From: Bradyrhizobium sp. U87765 SZCCT0048
GTDB lineage: Bacteria; Pseudomonadota; Alphaproteobacteria; Rhizobiales; Xanthobacteraceae
DNA length: 64,000 bases
Direction: 5' to 3'
Assembly (NCBI RefSeq): GCF_018131225.1
Contig: NZ_JAFCMM010000002.1
Location: 992,001-1,056,000 of the forward strand
Each line of letters begins with the position of its first letter. The stretch's first letter is position 1. Below the pieces are notes generated by a model. The model was not told where the DNA came from and made no database searches. It worked only from the letters and a program-made list of their open reading frames with translations. Below are positions 33,062 through 42,505 of this stretch, piece by piece. The position numbers and the translations under genes are program-made.

Positions 33062-33191
33062 ACTTTGCCCCCTGCAGGCTGCCGAAGCGAACGCGACAAG
33101 CTCACCCGACGCCGCCCAAGCGGCTGGGAAATAACGACTTTTAGAAAAAGAGCGACTGGGGCAAAAAAAGATTCAAAAAAATCCGACCCGA

Positions 33192-33218
33192 TGTCGATCT
33201 GGCCGTTGCCCGCTCGTC
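33192..33218 (+). promoter_or_regulatory. Putative ECF42-dependent promoter upstream of the DGPF gene
   Basis: TGTCGA at 33192-33197 is followed after 17 bases by CGTC at 33215-33218, and the DGPF/YCII gene starts about 50 bases later. The promoter motif reported for ECF42 sigma factors in Streptomyces, as I recall it, is TGTCGA at -35 and CG(A/T)C at -10, and DGPF genes are their main targets. An ECF42-type sigma gene follows this DGPF gene, so position, spacing and sequence agree. Confidence 0.55.
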
Positions 33219-33267
33219 GTGAAGGCAGGACGGCCATCACGGCCGCCACAAACGAAGGAGACGACAC

Positions 33268-33690
33268 ATGCGCGTGATGGTGCTGGTCAAGGCGACCAAA
33301 GACAGCGAATCCGGCACGTTGCCCTCGGCCGAACTTCTCGAGGCCATGGGCAAATTCAACGAGCAACTGATCAATGCCGGCATCATGCTGATCGGCGACG
33401 GCCTCAAGCCATCGTCAAACGGCAAGCGGATCGCCTTCGACGGCCCGAGCCGCGCGGTGATCGACGGCCCGTTCGCCGAGACGCGTGAGCTGGTGGCGGG
33501 TTTCTGGATCTGGCAGGTCAAGGACCTCGACGAGGCAGTGGAGTGGGCGAAGCGCTGCCCCAACCCGATGCCCGGCCCGGGCGAGCTCGAGATTCGCCCA
33601 TTGTACGAGGTTGCCGATTTCAGCGACGTGATCACGCCCGAGCACGCCGAACGAATCCACAACCACCGCCAGAATACGCCCGGCTACTGA
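33268..33690 (+). CDS. YCII-related (DGPF domain) protein, ECF42 partner
   Basis: The 140-residue protein begins MRVMVLVKATKDSESGTLP and contains the dimeric alpha/beta YCII-like fold with the motif VIDGPFAETRELVAGFWIWQV near residues 64-84; the DGPF tetrad is at about 66-69. Such proteins are typically encoded beside ECF42 sigma factors and are their regulon members. Their biochemical role is unknown. AAGGAG precedes the ATG. The sigma gene starts 57 bases downstream. Confidence 0.9.
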   Translation: MRVMVLVKATKDSESGTLPSAELLEAMGKFNEQLINAGIMLIGDGLKPSSNGKRIAFDGPSRAVIDGPFAETRELVAGFWIWQVKDLDEAVEWAKRCPNPMPGPGELEIRPLYEVADFSDVITPEHAERIHNHRQNTPGY

Positions 33691-33747
33691 TGGTTCCGGT
33701 CGCCGCCGCCGCTTGTCCCGCCTGCGGCCTTGCCGTAAGCGAGACGG

Positions 33748-35010
33748 GTGGCGGCGACCGAGACCCATCGTGCGATCGAGACCGTATTCCGGATCGAGCA
33801 GGCCCGGCTGATCGCCGGTCTCGCCCGGATGGTTCGCGACGTCGACCGCGCCGAGGAACTGGCGCAGGACGCCCTGGTCACCGCGCTCGCGGAATGGCCA
33901 AGGAGCGGCATCCCGACCAATCCCGGCGCCTGGCTGATGGCGACCGCCAAGCGGCGGGCCATCGATGGCTTCCGCCGCGACACCATGCTGGCGCGCAAGC
34001 ATGCGGAGATCGGCCGCGATCTCGACGACGCCACCGTTGACCATGTCGAACAGCTCGATGCCGCCCTCGACGACGATCTCGGTGACGAGCTGCTCGGTCT
34101 GATCTTCACGGCGTGCCACCCGGCGCTGTCGCCGGAGGCGCGCGCGGCGCTGACCTTGCGCCTGATCGGCGGTCTCACCACCGACGAGATCGCCCGCGCC
34201 TTTCTGATGAACGAAACCACGATCGCCCAGCGCATCGTCAGGGCGAAGAAGACGCTGGGACAGGCGCGCCCGACCTTCGCGGTGCCGGCGGGCGAGGAGC
34301 GCCGCGACCGCCTCGCTTCGGTGATGGAGGTGATCTATCTCATCTTCAACGAAGGCTATGCCGCGACAGCCGGCGACGACCTGATCCGCCCGGCGCTGTG
34401 CAGCGAGGCGCAGCGCCTCGGCCGCATCCTCGCCGGCCTGATGCCCGACGAGCCTGAGGTGTTGGGCCTGCTGGCACTGATGGAGATCCAGGCCTCCCGC
34501 CTCGCCACACGCACCGCACCGGACGGCGCGTTCATTCCCATCACGGCACAGAACCGCGCCCGCTGGGACCGCCTGCTGATCGGTCGCGGCTTTACGGCGC
34601 TCGCGCGAGCCAAGGCGCTCGGCGGCGCTGACGGTCCCTATGCGCTGCAGGCGGCGCTGGCGGCATGCCACGCCCGCGCGCCGCGCGCTGAAGATACCGA
34701 CTGGGCGGAGATCGCCGCGCTCTACGATCGCCTGCGCGTGGTGCGGCCCTCGCCGGTGGTCGATCTCAACCGCGCCATCGCCCACAGCATGGCGTTCGGT
34801 CCCGAGGCTGGCCTTGTGCTGCTCGATACGCTCGACCGTGCCGACGCGCTGGCCGGCTACGCACCACTGCCGGCGGCGCGCGGCGACATGCTGTTCCGAG
34901 CCGGCCGGCTGGCGGAAGCGAAGGAGGCGTTCACCGGTGCGGCCGCCCTCACCCGCAATGCCCGCGAGCGCGATTTCCTGCTCGGCCGCGCGGCGGCCTG
35001 CGATCGCTGA
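33748..35010 (+). CDS. ECF42-type RNA polymerase sigma factor with C-terminal TPR-like extension
   Basis: The 420-residue protein has sigma region 2 (about 10-75: ARMVRDVDRAEELAQDALVTALAEWP), region 4 (about 115-175: TLRLIGGLTTDEIARAFLMNETTIAQRIVRAKK), and then a C-terminal part of about 230 residues (DUF6596 and TPR-like helices) with the conserved LIFNEGYAAT. This long extension replaces an anti-sigma factor and is needed for activity in characterised ECF42 members. The gene uses a GTG start at 33748. It probably drives its own DGPF-sigma operon. The inducing signal is unknown. Confidence 0.92.
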   Translation: MAATETHRAIETVFRIEQARLIAGLARMVRDVDRAEELAQDALVTALAEWPRSGIPTNPGAWLMATAKRRAIDGFRRDTMLARKHAEIGRDLDDATVDHVEQLDAALDDDLGDELLGLIFTACHPALSPEARAALTLRLIGGLTTDEIARAFLMNETTIAQRIVRAKKTLGQARPTFAVPAGEERRDRLASVMEVIYLIFNEGYAATAGDDLIRPALCSEAQRLGRILAGLMPDEPEVLGLLALMEIQASRLATRTAPDGAFIPITAQNRARWDRLLIGRGFTALARAKALGGADGPYALQAALAACHARAPRAEDTDWAEIAALYDRLRVVRPSPVVDLNRAIAHSMAFGPEAGLVLLDTLDRADALAGYAPLPAARGDMLFRAGRLAEAKEAFTGAAALTRNARERDFLLGRAAACDR

Positions 35011-35030
35011 CAGGCGCCGATAGCCCTCGC

Positions 35031-35501
35031 TCAGCGCGGCGTCTGCCGCGCGGCCCACGCCGCATAGAGATCCGCGTCCCCTTCGGGCCGCACCGGAACG
35101 TAGCGGATCGTCATCGATTGTTCGGCGAACGGTTTGGCAAGATCGGCATAGATCGCCGCGGTCGACAGGCCGACCGGCGCGCCGTCGTCGTTCGAATAGG
35201 CATAGTAGACCTCGTTGACGCCGGCGAGACGCATCGCCGCCATGCACATCGGGCACGGATGGCCGCTGGCATAGACCGCGGCTCCGGCGAGGCTGGGCGA
35301 ACCGAGCTTGTGGCTCGCGGCACGGATCGCCATCAGTTCGGCATGTGCCGTCGGGTCGTTGGTCGTGAGAATCTCATTGACGCCGGTCGCGACGACCTCG
35401 CCGTCCTTGACCAGCACGGCTCCGAACGGCCGGCCTCCGGCCTCCATATTGGCCCGCGCCAGCCGAATGGCCTCACGCAGATGCTGTTCGGTTTCGCTCA
35501 T
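35031..35501 (-). CDS. Nucleoside/guanine deaminase (CMP/dCMP deaminase superfamily)
   Basis: The 156-residue zinc enzyme has TAHAELMAI with His53 and Glu55, and PCPMCMAA with Cys83 and Cys86, the complete cytidine-deaminase-like active site. GRPFGAVLVKDGEVVATG and the length resemble guanine deaminase (GuaD of B. subtilis type) or a tRNA-independent nucleoside deaminase more than tRNA adenosine deaminase. The ATG at 35501 follows GGGAGA; the frame is open upstream to 35546. It converges with the sigma gene and is upstream of nothing obviously related. Confidence 0.85.
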   Translation of the reverse strand: MSETEQHLREAIRLARANMEAGGRPFGAVLVKDGEVVATGVNEILTTNDPTAHAELMAIRAASHKLGSPSLAGAAVYASGHPCPMCMAAMRLAGVNEVYYAYSNDDGAPVGLSTAAIYADLAKPFAEQSMTIRYVPVRPEGDADLYAAWAARQTPR

Positions 35502-35600
35502 GATCGTCTCCCTCGAGTACGGGACCGCAACGCGGCCATCGGACACCGTCTTGTATCGGGATCGGCCGTCGCGCTCCAGCGAGCCATGACCTCTCGAACG

Positions 35601-36212
35601 CTAGCCGAGGACGACACCCTTTTCGGCGAGATACGCCAGCAGCCAGGCCTCGTCACGGAACACTTCGGCCTGGAAGCCGGCCTGCCGCGCGCCGTCGACA
35701 TTCGCCGGCATGTCGTCAAAGAAGATCGAGCGGCCGGGATTGATCCCCGCGCGTGCGGCGACGACCTCGAACGATCGCAGCGACGGCTTTTCATGGCCGA
35801 TGAGATGGCTGAGGAAAGCGTCGTAGCCGCCAAGCTCGCCGTTCGACGCGGCGAGGATGAAATCCCAATGCTCCTGATTGGTGTTGGAGAAGATCACGAT
35901 TCGATTGTGCCGCGACAGCCGGCCCAGCACCGTCACCATGGATGGGTCGACCGCCAGATGGCAGCACCAGTCATCCACGAACACGGACCACGGCGCATCG
36001 TAGCCAGCCTCGGTCCTGAGCTGATCGTGGAAATCGCGGATCGGCGTGCCGATGCCCCAGCCGCTGCCGCGGCTGAACAAGGCGACCACCTCGTCACGGC
36101 CCCATGCCGGCGCGCAGCGCGACGCCAGACGCTCGAACAGCACGGCATTGTCATGGCGGACGACGACACCGCCGAGATCGAAGACGAGGGCTTCAAAGGG
36201 AGAGGACGACAT
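35601..36212 (-). CDS. HAD-superfamily hydrolase (subfamily IA)
   Basis: The 203-residue protein has the HAD motifs: VFDLGGVVV (nucleophile Asp12; the second Asp of the usual DxD is Gly), IFSNTNQEH as motif II, HEKPSLRSFE with the motif III lysine, and IFFDDMPANVDGA as motif IV. DLGG-type HADs include alpha-D-glucose-1-phosphatase-like and epoxide-hydrolase-N-like members; the substrate is unknown. The ATG at 36212 places motif I at the normal position; the frame is open upstream without similarity. It is divergent from ygiQ. Confidence 0.88.
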   Translation of the reverse strand: MSSSPFEALVFDLGGVVVRHDNAVLFERLASRCAPAWGRDEVVALFSRGSGWGIGTPIRDFHDQLRTEAGYDAPWSVFVDDWCCHLAVDPSMVTVLGRLSRHNRIVIFSNTNQEHWDFILAASNGELGGYDAFLSHLIGHEKPSLRSFEVVAARAGINPGRSIFFDDMPANVDGARQAGFQAEVFRDEAWLLAYLAEKGVVLG

Positions 36213-36456
36213 TGTGGCCGGACTCGCGGACGTGGACACGGCCTGCGGCGCGCACCCGATGCCTGGGCGACCGTAAGGACCGCGGCCGGCAAAGTCGAGG
36301 CGCGGGCGCCGGGCCGGATCGGCTTGCGGACCGGGGCGATCGGCCCCGCCGGGACCGGCCGGGGACGGGAATGGCTCGCTGCGGAACCCGCCTGCCCCTT
36401 TCACGTCACATTCTGGTTGGTTGAATTCGGCCGCCCGCGGTCTTATGCGTGTCGCC

Positions 36457-38493
36457 ATGAACACCGCCATTGCCGCCGCCAAGCCGCTGAATTCCTGGCC
36501 CCGCCACCAGGCGCACCCCGGGACGCCGGCTCCATTCCTGCCGATGAGCCGCGCCGAGATGACGGCGCTCGGCTGGGATGCCTGCGACATCGTGCTGGTG
36601 ACCGGCGATGCCTATGTCGACCATCCGAGCTTCGGCATGGCGATCATCGGCCGCCTGCTCGAGGCCCAGGGCTTTCGGGTCGGCATTATCTCCCAGCCCG
36701 ACTGGCACTCGGCCGAGCCGTTCAAGGCGCTGGGCAAGCCGCGGGTGTTTTTCGGCGTTACCGGCGGCAACATGGACTCCATGGTCAACCGCTACACGGC
36801 GGATCGCCGGCTGCGCCATGACGACGCCTACACGCCCGGTGGCGAAGGCGGCAAGCGGCCGGACCGCTGCACTCTCGTGTACGCCCAGCGCTGCCGCGAG
36901 GCATTCAAGGACGTGCCGGTGGTGCTCGGCGGCATCGAGGCGTCGCTGCGCCGCATCGCCCACTACGACTACTGGTCCGACAAGGTGCGCCGCTCGGTGC
37001 TGGCCGACGCCAAGGCGGACATCCTGCTCTATGGCAACGCCGAGCGCGCCGTCGTCGAGGTGGCGCACCGCCTCGCGGACGGCGAGAGCCCGCGTGACCT
37101 TGCATCGATCCGCGGCACCGCGCTGTTCCGCCGCGTCCCCGAGGGCTACACCGAGCTGCATGCCGACGACCTCGATTCCGCCGACGAAGGTGCGGCGCGC
37201 CATCGCGGCGACACCGTGATCCGCCTGCCGGCATGCGAGCAGGTCGAACAGGACCGCGAGGCCTATGCCCGCGCCTCGCGCGTGCTGCACCGGGAGAGCA
37301 ATCCCGGCAACGCGCGGCCGCTGGTGCAGCGCCATGGCGACCGCGACCTGTGGCTCAACCCGCCGCCGATCCCGCTGACCACCGAGGAGATGGACGGCGT
37401 CTACGACCTGCCCTACGCCCGCGCGCCGCATCCGTCCTACGGCGACGCCAAGATCCCGGCGTGGGAGATGATCAAGTTCTCGGTGACAATCATGCGCGGC
37501 TGCTTCGGCGGCTGCACATTCTGCTCGATCACCGAGCACGAGGGCCGCATCATCCAGAATCGCTCCGAGGGCTCGATCCTCCGCGAGATCGAACGCATCC
37601 GCGACAAGACGCCGGGCTTCACCGGCGTGATCTCGGACATTGGCGGCCCGACCGCCAACATGTACCGCATGGCGTGCAACGACCCGAAGGTCGAGGCCGC
37701 ATGCCGGCGGCCATCCTGCGTCTTCCCCGAGATCTGCCCGAACCTCAACACCTCCCACGATGACCTGATCCGCCTCTATCGCAAGGTGCGCGAGGTGCAA
37801 GGCGTCAAGAAGGTGATGGTCGCCTCCGGCGTGCGTTACGACCTTGCGGTGAAGAGCCCGGAATACGTCAAGGAGCTCGTCACCCATCATGTCGGCGGCT
37901 ATCTCAAGATCGCGCCCGAGCACACCGAGCGCGGCCCGCTCGACAAGATGATGAAGCCGGGCATCGGCACCTATGACCGCTTCAAGGAAATGTTCGATGC
38001 CGCCGTGCAGCAGGCGGGCAAGAAATATTTCCTGATCCCCTATTTCATCGCGGCGCATCCCGGCACCACCGACGAGGACATGATGAACCTCGCGCTGTGG
38101 CTCAAGAAGAACCGCTACCGCGCCGACCAGGTGCAGACCTTCCTGCCCTCGCCGATGGCGACCGCGACCGCGATGTACCACACCGGCGTCAACCCGTTGC
38201 GCGGCGTGCGCCATGGCGGCAGCGACGAGGTCGAGACGATCAAGGGGCTGCGCCAGCGCCGCCTGCACAAGGCATTCCTGCGCTACCACGATCCCGACAA
38301 CTGGCCGCTGCTGCGCGAGGCGCTCAAGGAGATGGGCCGCGCCGACCTGATCGGCTCACGCCCCGACCAGCTCGTACCCGCCCATCAGCCGCCCGGCACC
38401 GGCAAGGCTGCCGGCACCCGCCGCCCCATCCGCGACGGCGGCGGCAGCAAGACGCAGCGCTTCACCACCAAGGGCGTGCGCATCAGGAAGTGA
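36457..38493 (+). CDS. ygiQ: YgiQ-family radical SAM protein
   Basis: The 678-residue protein matches YgiQ throughout: PFLPMSRAEM, VTGDAYVDHPSFGMAIIGRLLE, TGGNMDSMVNRYTADRRLRHDDAYTPGG, then the radical SAM cluster motif CFGGCTFC (Cys at about 349, 353, 356), and a C-terminal DUF3362-like tail. The function of the family is not established; it probably uses a 4Fe-4S cluster and SAM. An ATG at 36445 and a TTG at 36421 are alternative starts; no clear RBS discriminates. It is divergent from the HAD gene and convergent with the S8 autotransporter. Confidence 0.93.
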   Translation: MNTAIAAAKPLNSWPRHQAHPGTPAPFLPMSRAEMTALGWDACDIVLVTGDAYVDHPSFGMAIIGRLLEAQGFRVGIISQPDWHSAEPFKALGKPRVFFGVTGGNMDSMVNRYTADRRLRHDDAYTPGGEGGKRPDRCTLVYAQRCREAFKDVPVVLGGIEASLRRIAHYDYWSDKVRRSVLADAKADILLYGNAERAVVEVAHRLADGESPRDLASIRGTALFRRVPEGYTELHADDLDSADEGAARHRGDTVIRLPACEQVEQDREAYARASRVLHRESNPGNARPLVQRHGDRDLWLNPPPIPLTTEEMDGVYDLPYARAPHPSYGDAKIPAWEMIKFSVTIMRGCFGGCTFCSITEHEGRIIQNRSEGSILREIERIRDKTPGFTGVISDIGGPTANMYRMACNDPKVEAACRRPSCVFPEICPNLNTSHDDLIRLYRKVREVQGVKKVMVASGVRYDLAVKSPEYVKELVTHHVGGYLKIAPEHTERGPLDKMMKPGIGTYDRFKEMFDAAVQQAGKKYFLIPYFIAAHPGTTDEDMMNLALWLKKNRYRADQVQTFLPSPMATATAMYHTGVNPLRGVRHGGSDEVETIKGLRQRRLHKAFLRYHDPDNWPLLREALKEMGRADLIGSRPDQLVPAHQPPGTGKAAGTRRPIRDGGGSKTQRFTTKGVRIRK

Positions 38494-38520
38494 CGCCGCT
38501 GGCGTCGGCGAGTGCCGACC

Positions 38521-38555
38521 GGCCAAGGCAAGAAGGGGGCACGCCTGCCTTGGCC
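38521..38555. terminator. Hairpin between convergent ygiQ and S8 autotransporter genes
   Basis: GGCCAAGGCA (38521-38530) and TGCCTTGGCC (38546-38555) form a perfect 10-bp stem with a 15-base loop, in the 117-base gap between two convergent stops. It fits a bidirectional terminator, although no T-run follows. Confidence 0.55.
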
Positions 38556-38610
38556 TCGCGGCTTCCCGACCGGCGTGTCCAGCCGGCCGGGTGGTCGGTG
38601 CCGCGTGTCG

Positions 38611-41600
38611 TCACCAGCTGAAGCGCGCGCCACCCGACAGCTGATGGCTTTCGGCGTTGCGGCGGAACTCGCCGTTGTAGGCGGCGAACAGCCGGAAGTT
38701 GTCGTTCCACCAGCCGGAGAGCTTGGCGCCGACGACGGCCGCATCGCGGCCGGGCTGCGCGGCCGCGACCGTGAAGGTCTCGTCGAGCAGCGCAGCCTCG
38801 CTGACCAGCGTGGTGTCACGCAGGTCATGCGCCCAGGCGAGCTTCACTTCCGGCACGATGGTGACGCCGTCGGTCGTGCGCAGCCGTGCGCTCAGCGCGA
38901 CGCCGGCGGTCGTGGTCAGCTTGTCGTAGGTCTGTGCGGCATAGACCAGCCCGAACGGCAACTGGCTTTCGCTGTAGCCGTCGCGGCGGAAGCCCTGCCA
39001 GTTGATCCCGGCGAACGGCTTCAGCGTCACATTCGTCGCCAGCGGAATGCGATAGCCCGCTTCCAGCGAGGTGGCGACGCCGACACCATTGGTGCTGCCC
39101 TGCAGCGACGACGACGTCAGCAGGATCTGCCGGTTGGAGGTCATCTGGCTCGGACCGGCGGCGACACGCACGTCGACCACGGCCGCGCCCGGCGTCCAGC
39201 TCGCGTAGAGCGCGCCCGCATAGGTATCGGACGTGCCGCGGATGTCGGTGCTGGTCGCGGTGGTGCGCGCATAGCCGAAGGCGCCGCCGGCGGTCAGGTT
39301 CGCCGAGAACTGCCGATCGGCGCCGACCGTGAAGCCGCCACTCGCGGTCTTCGATCCGGCGAGCTCGCCGGCATCGCCGACCCGGCTGCTGCGGCCGAAG
39401 CCCTGGCCCCAGACGCTCCAGCCGTTCTGCACGCGCTCCGACGGCGCGATGCTGGCGAAGGCATTGGCCGCCGAACCGGTCTCGGCGCTGACGACGCCAC
39501 GGCCGGCATAGGACAGCGCGAACGACTGCGCGGCGCCGGCCTGGCCCGGCTCGGCACCGAGCAGCAGCATGCCCTGACGATCACCGATCGTGCCCATGAT
39601 GCCCGAGAACGCCTGCAGCGACGCGCTGGCAATCGCCGGCTGGCCGGGGCCGCCGAGTTGCGACAGCGCCTTGTCATACTGCTCTTCCGTGTCGAGATTG
39701 TAGAGCGCATCGAACAGCGCCTTCTCGCCAGACCCCGGCATCACGCCGGACGCGACACGGTCATGGTCGAGAATCCTGGCGACCGCGACCCGCGGCGCAT
39801 CGCGCGGCCCGGCGCTGACAAGCCCGCTGAAGCTGAGCGGCGTCACCGCCAGTGTGATCGAGGTGGGGCTGTAGATCAGATCGAAGCGGCCGTTGGCCGG
39901 CAGGCCCGACGTCGGCTGCACCAGCGTCGAGAACGTGCCGGCCGTACGCGCGCCGTTCTGCGCCTGCACGAACGCGAACTCGGTGCCGATCGCGGGCGTA
40001 TAGTTGCTGACCGTGCCGACGCTGCCACGCAGCACCGGTGTGACGGTGCCGGCGGCATAGAACACGTTGCCGGCGCCGGTGACATAGATCTTGTCGTAGG
40101 TGCCGGGGCCGCCCGGCACGTTCAGCGTCCCGTCGATATCGATCCGCGTGGTGGCGGTCGACGTCAGCGTGACATTGCCGTTGAAGGTCAGCGATCCGAC
40201 CGAATTTCCGGTCAGCACGGTGCCCGGCGCGATCGAACCGTTGGCGACGAGATCGCCGACATTGGGCATCTTGCCCGGCGAGAGCGTGCCGGCGATGACA
40301 CTGTCGCCGTTGACTGTACCAAAGCCGGCCAGGGTGGCGGGCTGTTCGACATTCAGCTTGTGCCCGGCGCTGAGGCTCAGCGTGCCATCGACCGCGAGGG
40401 TGCCGAGAGCCGCCGTGACATTGCCGCCCGCATTGGTGCGGCCGGCGATGGTCAGGATGCCGTCACCCGTCTTGGTGAAATCACCATCGGTGTTCAGCAG
40501 CCGGCTCCAGAAGGTCGTGGTGTTTGCCGCGACCGACACGTTGGTGTTGGCCGCCAGCGTCGTCGGACCGTCGGTGGCGCGATCGAGCCTGATCAGGCCG
40601 TAGCCGAACACGGAATCGACCCCCGGCGCGCCGAGATCTTCGGCGGTCGAGAACAGCAGATGTGACAGGTCCTGCGCGTTATAGGTCGGATTGGCCTGGA
40701 TCAGCACGGCGATCGCGCCGGAGACGGTGGGCGCCGCCATCGAGGTGCCGCCCATGGCCCCATACGTGTTGCCGGGAATGGACGAATAGACCTCGGGACC
40801 AGTCTGGTCATCACCGCCGGGCGCCGCGACGCACCAGCTCGCGGTCACGCCGCAGAGGTTGGAATACCACGCGGCAGCCTTGGTGTTGCCAACCGACATC
40901 ACGGCGATGAGCTGACCATTCTGGCGCTGCAAGGCGGTGCCATCCAGCCCCTGCCCCTGGTCGTCATAGACCCCGAGATTGGCGTGAGCCGGATTAAGGA
41001 AGGGCATCAGCGCCAGCCCGGACGGGTTGCGCGCGGCGATGGGATTGCTGCCGCGGTCGTTGCCATTGGCGGCAACGATGATCTTGCCAGCCTTCAGGGC
41101 ATTGAAGGCGGCGTCACCTTCCGCGGAGATGTTGCCGATCGTCCACTGCGTCAGGTTCTTTTCGCCGTTGTAGTTGGGCCCATAGCTGGCGTTGTAGACC
41201 ATGGTCCCGTTCAGCGTCGCGAAGTAGTTCAACGCGCTGGCACTGGGATCGACGATGCCCGGCGCCGCCGATGAATTCTTGTCGGTCAGCATCCGAAGCG
41301 GGATGATCATGGCGTCATACGCAACGCCATGCATGTCGACGTTGTCGAATTTCTCGGCCCCGACGATGCCCGCGACATGCGTGCCGTGACTGTCGGTGGC
41401 CGACAGCGGCGACAGGTTCGCGGTGTTGTAGACCCCGCCCTGGGCGACATAGTTGCGACCAAGGTCAAGCCGCAGCTTGTTGACGAGCGCCGCGTTGGTG
41501 GTGTCGAAGCCGGTATCGGCGACGGTGACATTGACGCCGGCGCCGGTGAAGCCACGTGCGTAAGCTGCTGGCGCACCGATCATGGTCAGATTCCACGTCT

Positions 41601-42096
41601 GATCATAATTCGAGGGCAGCGGGCTCGGCAGGTTCGGCGAATTGTTCACCGCCATCGCGACGTTCTGGTACGACGTCGCGCCAGTCGCGGACGCACCCGC
41701 CGTCCGCGTTGCCAGAACCTGCGCCGCATTCGGAGCCAGCGCCATCGGATGGCCCGAGGTGAGAACGCCGAGGTCCGCCGCTGTCGTCAGATCGCGAAAC
41801 GCTGATGGCGCGAGGCCCGACGCGTGACGCAGAACCGCATCACGCAGCTCCGGATTGCGGTACGTGCGATCATAGACCTGCGCGATCAATCCGCGCTCGC
41901 CTTGCCGCAGTGCGTCGGCGAGTTCTGCCTTCATCGCCGCGGGCAACGACGCGGCCGGCGCAGACTTCGACTTCGAGACACCGGGAGACGCCTGGTGAAC
42001 AGCGCGTTCGGATGCGAGCACCGGCGTGGAAAGAAAGGTCGTGCTCAACAATGTGGAGCAAATGACAGCGGTCGAGACGTCGCGAAAATTCCCCAT
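38611..42096 (-). CDS. Subtilisin-like (S8) serine protease autotransporter
   Basis: The 1161-residue protein has a signal peptide (to about residue 28, PVLA), an S8 peptidase domain with Asp194 (TVADTGFD), His237 (DSHGTHVAG), oxyanion Asn344 (AANGND) and Ser452 (GGTSMAAP), a beta-helical stalk (about 540-860) with PATR-like repeats, and a C-terminal autotransporter barrel (about 880-1161) ending in an aromatic residue (RFSW). The peptidase should be displayed on or released from the cell surface, and may process itself or neighbouring surface proteins. TTG (42111) and GTG (42105) starts just upstream have a better Shine-Dalgarno (AAGGGGAG) than the ATG at 42096. Confidence 0.92.
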   Translation of the reverse strand: MGNFRDVSTAVICSTLLSTTFLSTPVLASERAVHQASPGVSKSKSAPAASLPAAMKAELADALRQGERGLIAQVYDRTYRNPELRDAVLRHASGLAPSAFRDLTTAADLGVLTSGHPMALAPNAAQVLATRTAGASATGATSYQNVAMAVNNSPNLPSPLPSNYDQTWNLTMIGAPAAYARGFTGAGVNVTVADTGFDTTNAALVNKLRLDLGRNYVAQGGVYNTANLSPLSATDSHGTHVAGIVGAEKFDNVDMHGVAYDAMIIPLRMLTDKNSSAAPGIVDPSASALNYFATLNGTMVYNASYGPNYNGEKNLTQWTIGNISAEGDAAFNALKAGKIIVAANGNDRGSNPIAARNPSGLALMPFLNPAHANLGVYDDQGQGLDGTALQRQNGQLIAVMSVGNTKAAAWYSNLCGVTASWCVAAPGGDDQTGPEVYSSIPGNTYGAMGGTSMAAPTVSGAIAVLIQANPTYNAQDLSHLLFSTAEDLGAPGVDSVFGYGLIRLDRATDGPTTLAANTNVSVAANTTTFWSRLLNTDGDFTKTGDGILTIAGRTNAGGNVTAALGTLAVDGTLSLSAGHKLNVEQPATLAGFGTVNGDSVIAGTLSPGKMPNVGDLVANGSIAPGTVLTGNSVGSLTFNGNVTLTSTATTRIDIDGTLNVPGGPGTYDKIYVTGAGNVFYAAGTVTPVLRGSVGTVSNYTPAIGTEFAFVQAQNGARTAGTFSTLVQPTSGLPANGRFDLIYSPTSITLAVTPLSFSGLVSAGPRDAPRVAVARILDHDRVASGVMPGSGEKALFDALYNLDTEEQYDKALSQLGGPGQPAIASASLQAFSGIMGTIGDRQGMLLLGAEPGQAGAAQSFALSYAGRGVVSAETGSAANAFASIAPSERVQNGWSVWGQGFGRSSRVGDAGELAGSKTASGGFTVGADRQFSANLTAGGAFGYARTTATSTDIRGTSDTYAGALYASWTPGAAVVDVRVAAGPSQMTSNRQILLTSSSLQGSTNGVGVATSLEAGYRIPLATNVTLKPFAGINWQGFRRDGYSESQLPFGLVYAAQTYDKLTTTAGVALSARLRTTDGVTIVPEVKLAWAHDLRDTTLVSEAALLDETFTVAAAQPGRDAAVVGAKLSGWWNDNFRLFAAYNGEFRRNAESHQLSGGARFSW

Positions 42097-42505
42097 GCGC
42101 CCCACGGACAATATCTCCCCTTCAAAATATTCGAGGCGCGGGGGTGACAACCATCCCGTCATCGCCTCGGAAGTCCGGGTCGCTTCTAGTATGGCGTTCG
42201 ATCCGTTGGACAGTCTCTGGCCGCCGCCACGGCGCTTTTGACTTGACGATGCGTCTCAACTGCCGGATCACATTCTTCCCGTGGATACCCCCATCGCGAC
42301 ATATCGACGCATGAAAATCTTCGACATCACGGAGCCGGCACGCTCCATCATCCGCGCCGCGCCGACAGCCGGGCTTTTGCCGGAATGGCTGAAAATCACC
42401 GGCAGGCATTCAGCCGATTGAGAATGTCACACAGGTCCGTCAGATCATCGGGCAACTTCGCGGCATCGACGGCATCCCGATCTCCACGAGCAGAGCAAGC
42501 AATCC
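42097..42505. other. Divergent promoter region between the S8 autotransporter and the AraC gene
   Basis: No convincing gene is seen in these roughly 400 bases; short open frames here are shadows without codon bias or RBS. The region should hold promoters for both divergent genes and possibly AraC sites. I see no clear palindrome; AT content rises around 42110-42135 and 42285-42330. Confidence 0.45.
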
